This document shows positions 5,980 to 7,603 of a stretch of 7,603 bases of DNA, piece by piece. The stretch covers positions 1 through 7,603 of the forward strand of contig SKSL01000248.1 in assembly GCA_007123015.1 (NCBI GenBank). Reading direction: 5' to 3'. The notes beneath the pieces were generated by a model that saw only the letters and a list, made by a program, of their open reading frames with translations, was not told the origin of the DNA and did no database searches. How positions within the stretch are numbered: the first letter of the stretch is position 1; every line of letters begins with the position of its first letter. This DNA is from Natronohydrobacter sp. Its GTDB lineage: Bacteria > Pseudomonadota > Alphaproteobacteria > Rhodobacterales > Rhodobacteraceae. Both the position numbers and the translations under genes were made by a program.

Positions 5980-6008
5980 AGAGTAGGTCACGTTTCCTGA
6001 CGTGACCA
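5980..6008 (-). promoter_or_regulatory. Candidate DUF1127 promoter with embedded 22-bp operator-like inverted repeat
   Basis: On the minus strand, TGGTCA (6008-6003) and TACTCT (5985-5980) are separated by 17 nt, a plausible sigma70-type promoter with a leader of about 36 nt. A perfect inverted repeat, GGTCACG (5986-5992) and CGTGACC (6001-6007) with an 8-bp centre, fills the spacer and reaches into the -35. That is where a repressor dimer would block RNA polymerase. The regulator is unknown. Confidence 0.45.
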
Positions 6009-6054
6009 CTGCAAAGCCTGAAACCCCGCCTTGCGCCCGGTGCAACACTTCAGA

Positions 6055-6093
6055 TCAGAGTCTTTTAACGCTTTTCGGGCATTTGGACTCTGA
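6055..6093. repeat. Inverted repeat with GANTC sites upstream of recA
   Basis: TCAGAGTC (6055-6062) and GACTCTGA (6086-6093) are perfect 8-bp inverted arms 23 bp apart. Each arm contains a GANTC pentamer (6058-6062 and 6086-6090), the target of the cell-cycle methylase CcrM in alphaproteobacteria. Neither end has a terminator-like T-run. The element sits between the DUF1127 and recA promoters and could serve either. Confidence 0.4.
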
Positions 6094-6127
6094 GTGCATC
6101 GAAAAAGTTCTCGCTTTGTACTTTGAA

Positions 6128-6156
6128 TTGACGTATGGAACATTAACTGAACAAAC
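6128..6156 (+). promoter_or_regulatory. Candidate recA promoter
   Basis: TTGACG (6128-6133) is a near-consensus -35. The hexamer 17 nt downstream, ACAAAC (6151-6156), is a poor -10, so the exact position is uncertain. With this placement the SOS box lies within the spacer and overlaps the start of the -10, which suits LexA repression. Confidence 0.45.
6138..6152. promoter_or_regulatory. LexA binding site (alphaproteobacterial SOS box)
   Basis: GAAC-N7-GAAC (6138-6141 and 6149-6152), the reverse complement of the GTTC-N7-GTTC direct repeat described as the LexA target in Rhodobacter and other alphaproteobacteria. It ends 49 bp before the recA start codon, inside the predicted promoter. This implies LexA repression of recA relieved by DNA damage. 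Confidence 0.85.
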
Positions 6157-6201
6157 ATGCGATTGCCGCGCTCGGCACGCTATGGAATAAGGGGCAGAGA
6201 A

Positions 6202-7269
6202 ATGGCAACAGCGGACCTGCTGACGATGACCGACAAACGCACGGTGGAAAAGAAGAAAGCACTCGACTCGGCCTTGGCTCAGATCGAACGGCAGTTCGGC
6301 AAGGGCTCGATCATGAAGCTCGGGGGCGACAATCCCGTGGCCGAGATCGAGGCGACCTCGACCGGATCGCTGGGGTTGGATATTGCGCTGGGCATTGGCG
6401 GGCTGCCAAAAGGCCGGGTTATTGAAATTTATGGCCCCGAATCGTCGGGCAAGACCACGCTGACCCTGCATGCTGTGGCCGAAGAGCAGAAAAAAGGCGG
6501 GGTCTGCGCTTTTGTCGATGCTGAACATGCGCTTGATCCGCAATATGCGCGCAAGCTGGGTGTTGATCTGGATGAACTGCTGATCTCGCAGCCTGACACC
6601 GGGGAACAAGCGCTTGAAATCGTCGATACATTGGTGCGCTCCGGGGCGGTATCCATGGTGGTTGTCGATTCGGTCGCGGCACTGACGCCGAAATCCGAGC
6701 TTGAAGGCGATATGGGTGACAGCTCCGTGGGGGTGCATGCGCGACTGATGTCTCAGGCGATGCGCAAACTCACCAGTTCGATCGCGCGCTCGAATTGCAT
6801 GGTGATCTTCATCAACCAGATTCGCATGAAGATCGGCGTCATGTTCGGCTCGCCCGAAACCACGACAGGGGGCAATGCGCTGAAATTCTACGCCTCGGTG
6901 CGGCTGGATATCCGGCGTATCGGCTCGATCAAGGATCGCGATGAAGTGGTGGGCAATCAGACCCGCGTCAAAGTCGTGAAGAACAAGGTGGCCCCGCCGT
7001 TCAAGCAGGTCGAATTCGATATCATGTATGGCGAAGGGATCTCGAAGCGCGGTGAGTTGCTTGATCTGGGGGTCAAGGCGGGTGTGGTCGAGAAATCCGG
7101 GGCCTGGTATTCCTATGGTGACGAGCGGATCGGGCAGGGGCGTGAGAACGCAAAAAATTTCCTGAAGGACAATCCGCAGATGGCTTTGCAGATCGAGGAC
7201 AAGATCCGCGCGGCCCATGGTCTGGATTTCCAGATCGTCAGCACGGACGACTCTTTGCTTGATGACTGA
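6202..7269 (+). CDS. recA: Recombinase RecA
   Basis: A 355-aa cytoplasmic DNA-dependent ATPase that forms filaments on single-stranded DNA, pairs homologous strands, and triggers LexA self-cleavage in the SOS response. All core motifs are present at a constant offset of 12 from E. coli: Walker A GPESSGKT (78-85, K84), catalytic E108 in VDAEHALD, Walker B VVVDS with D156, and the MAW/L2 region with INQIRMKIGVMFG and ETTTGGNALKFYAS. The acidic tail ends STDDSLLDD. The N-terminus MATADLLTMTDKRTVEKKKAL is typical of the order. The ATG at 6202 is preferred over the in-frame ATG at 6157 because AAGGGG (6189-6194) lies 7 nt upstream. The gene is preceded by an SOS box and seems monocistronic, since no gene directly follows. 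Confidence 0.99.
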   Translation: MATADLLTMTDKRTVEKKKALDSALAQIERQFGKGSIMKLGGDNPVAEIEATSTGSLGLDIALGIGGLPKGRVIEIYGPESSGKTTLTLHAVAEEQKKGGVCAFVDAEHALDPQYARKLGVDLDELLISQPDTGEQALEIVDTLVRSGAVSMVVVDSVAALTPKSELEGDMGDSSVGVHARLMSQAMRKLTSSIARSNCMVIFINQIRMKIGVMFGSPETTTGGNALKFYASVRLDIRRIGSIKDRDEVVGNQTRVKVVKNKVAPPFKQVEFDIMYGEGISKRGELLDLGVKAGVVEKSGAWYSYGDERIGQGRENAKNFLKDNPQMALQIEDKIRAAHGLDFQIVSTDDSLLDD

Positions 7270-7344
7270 CCGTCGCTGCAGGTGACACGGGCGGCACTGG
7301 ACGCGCCCCTGTCTCAGAGCACGGCCACACTGAAATATGCGAGG

Positions 7345-7365
7345 CGGGTGGAATTCCTCCGCCCG
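7345..7365 (+). terminator. Hairpin downstream of recA, possible terminator without T-run
   Basis: CGGGTGGA (7345-7352), loop ATTCC, TCCGCCCG (7358-7365): an 8-bp stem with one G-T pair, starting 76 nt after the recA stop. It is followed by GATCTTGATG rather than a T-run, so it may mark the mRNA 3' end rather than act as a classical intrinsic terminator. Confidence 0.4.
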
Positions 7366-7414
7366 GATCTTGATGGCACTGTTGGGCATTTCGTCGGCGG
7401 CCTCACTGCGATAA

Positions 7415-7474
7415 CTGTGCGGGGCATTGCTCGCGCGCATCGCCAGCTGTGTTGGGCATTACTTGCGCGCATCG
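7415..7474. repeat. Two-copy imperfect direct repeat, 32-bp period
   Basis: Copies at 7415-7442 and 7447-7474 match at 24 of 28 positions and share the blocks GGGCATT and GCGCGCATCG. A partial third copy of the left block, GTTGGGCATT, lies at 7381-7390. The repeats fall in the non-coding stretch after recA; their role is unknown. Confidence 0.55.
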
Positions 7475-7603
7475 GGTGATAGGGCCATACGCGCGTGATC
7501 CTTCAAGCGGAGCCTGTGCACATCAACATCCTGTCCTTATACACCTCTGTATCCGTTCGGCGGCGCGCTCGATCTGGTCAGACGCGCGCTCGATGACGGT
7601 CCC

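Larger units (their letters stand above)
7270..7603. other. Region after recA without a confident gene
   Basis: This 334-bp stretch has no reading frame with a recognisable product or a clear ribosome site. It holds the hairpin at 7345-7365, a 28-bp imperfect direct repeat (7415-7442 and 7447-7474), and an 11-bp direct repeat near the edge (7563-7573 and 7584-7594). At the right edge a minus-strand frame (7603 to a TGA at 7525-7523) would read as an amphipathic Glu/Arg-rich tail, and a plus-strand frame there is also open. Rare codons in the former and overlap of the two make both unsafe. A gene may begin or end just beyond the edge. Confidence 0.4.

Noticed and set aside
5938..6048. N-terminal extension of the DUF1127 protein
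   Set aside because: The stretch contains the candidate promoter and inverted repeat; AAAGGG directly upstream of ATG 5937 gives a normal-length family member.
6002..6190. 62-codon plus-strand frame upstream of recA (MTTAKPETPPC...)
   Set aside because: It spans the inverted repeat, recA promoter and SOS box, has no clear ribosome site, and resembles no family.
6055..7440. Long minus-strand open frame (461 codons) covering all of recA
   Set aside because: It is antisense to a textbook recA in a high-GC genome, has no family-like motifs, and would run through the SOS box and promoter; it is a codon-bias shadow.
7282..7479. 65-codon plus-strand frame after recA
   Set aside because: No ribosome site, no recognisable domain, and it crosses the hairpin and direct repeats.
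7523..7603. Possible C-terminal end of a minus-strand gene at the right edge
   Set aside because: The last codons are rare ones for this genome (ATA, AGG, TGT), and the opposite strand is equally open; 81 bp is too little to decide.

Overview
The window comes from a high-GC alphaproteobacterium, most likely Rhodobacterales (Rhodobacter/Paracoccus/Roseobacter relatives). This rests on the protein styles (YejA-type binding protein, 3-hydroxybutyrate dehydrogenase, DUF1127, RecA), Shine-Dalgarno sites of the GAGG/AAGGG type, and an alphaproteobacterial-type SOS box (GAAC-N7-GAAC) in front of recA. It looks mostly like ordinary chromosome with a few unusual pieces. No phage, IS or CRISPR structure is visible.

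Layout, left to right. 1-446 (-): 5' part of a periplasmic peptide-type solute-binding protein, running off the left edge. 447-744: divergent intergenic region holding a promoter for each direction and, on the + strand, a compact promoter / stem-loop / intrinsic-terminator unit that looks like a small RNA gene of about 74 nt. 745-1518 (+): D-3-hydroxybutyrate dehydrogenase with a full set of catalytic and substrate residues. 1606-2640 (+): patatin-like phospholipase, probably co-transcribed with it. 2597-5145 (-): psuK, psuG and a DUF502 membrane protein, a tandem whose last gene overlaps the patatin gene tail to tail by 44 bp. 5210-5710 (+): a 166-aa protein resembling pieces of the N-terminal half of aldehyde dehydrogenase, without the catalytic parts, divergent from psuK. 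5704-5937 (-): a 77-aa DUF1127 protein. 5938-6201: divergent control region with two inverted repeats, the SOS box and the recA promoter. 6202-7269 (+): recA. 7270-7603: no confident gene; a GC-rich hairpin and short direct repeats.

Functionally, psuK and psuG form a complete two-step pathway for pseudouridine breakdown (phosphorylation, then C-C glycosidic cleavage to uracil and ribose 5-phosphate). The hydroxybutyrate dehydrogenase links polyhydroxybutyrate/ketone-body turnover to acetoacetate; its patatin neighbour may be a lipid acyl hydrolase working in the same context, but that is inference. recA carries its own SOS control. The best candidates for something undescribed are the small RNA unit at 561-634, the aldehyde dehydrogenase-derived small protein, and the palindrome placed exactly between the -35 and -10 of the DUF1127 promoter.
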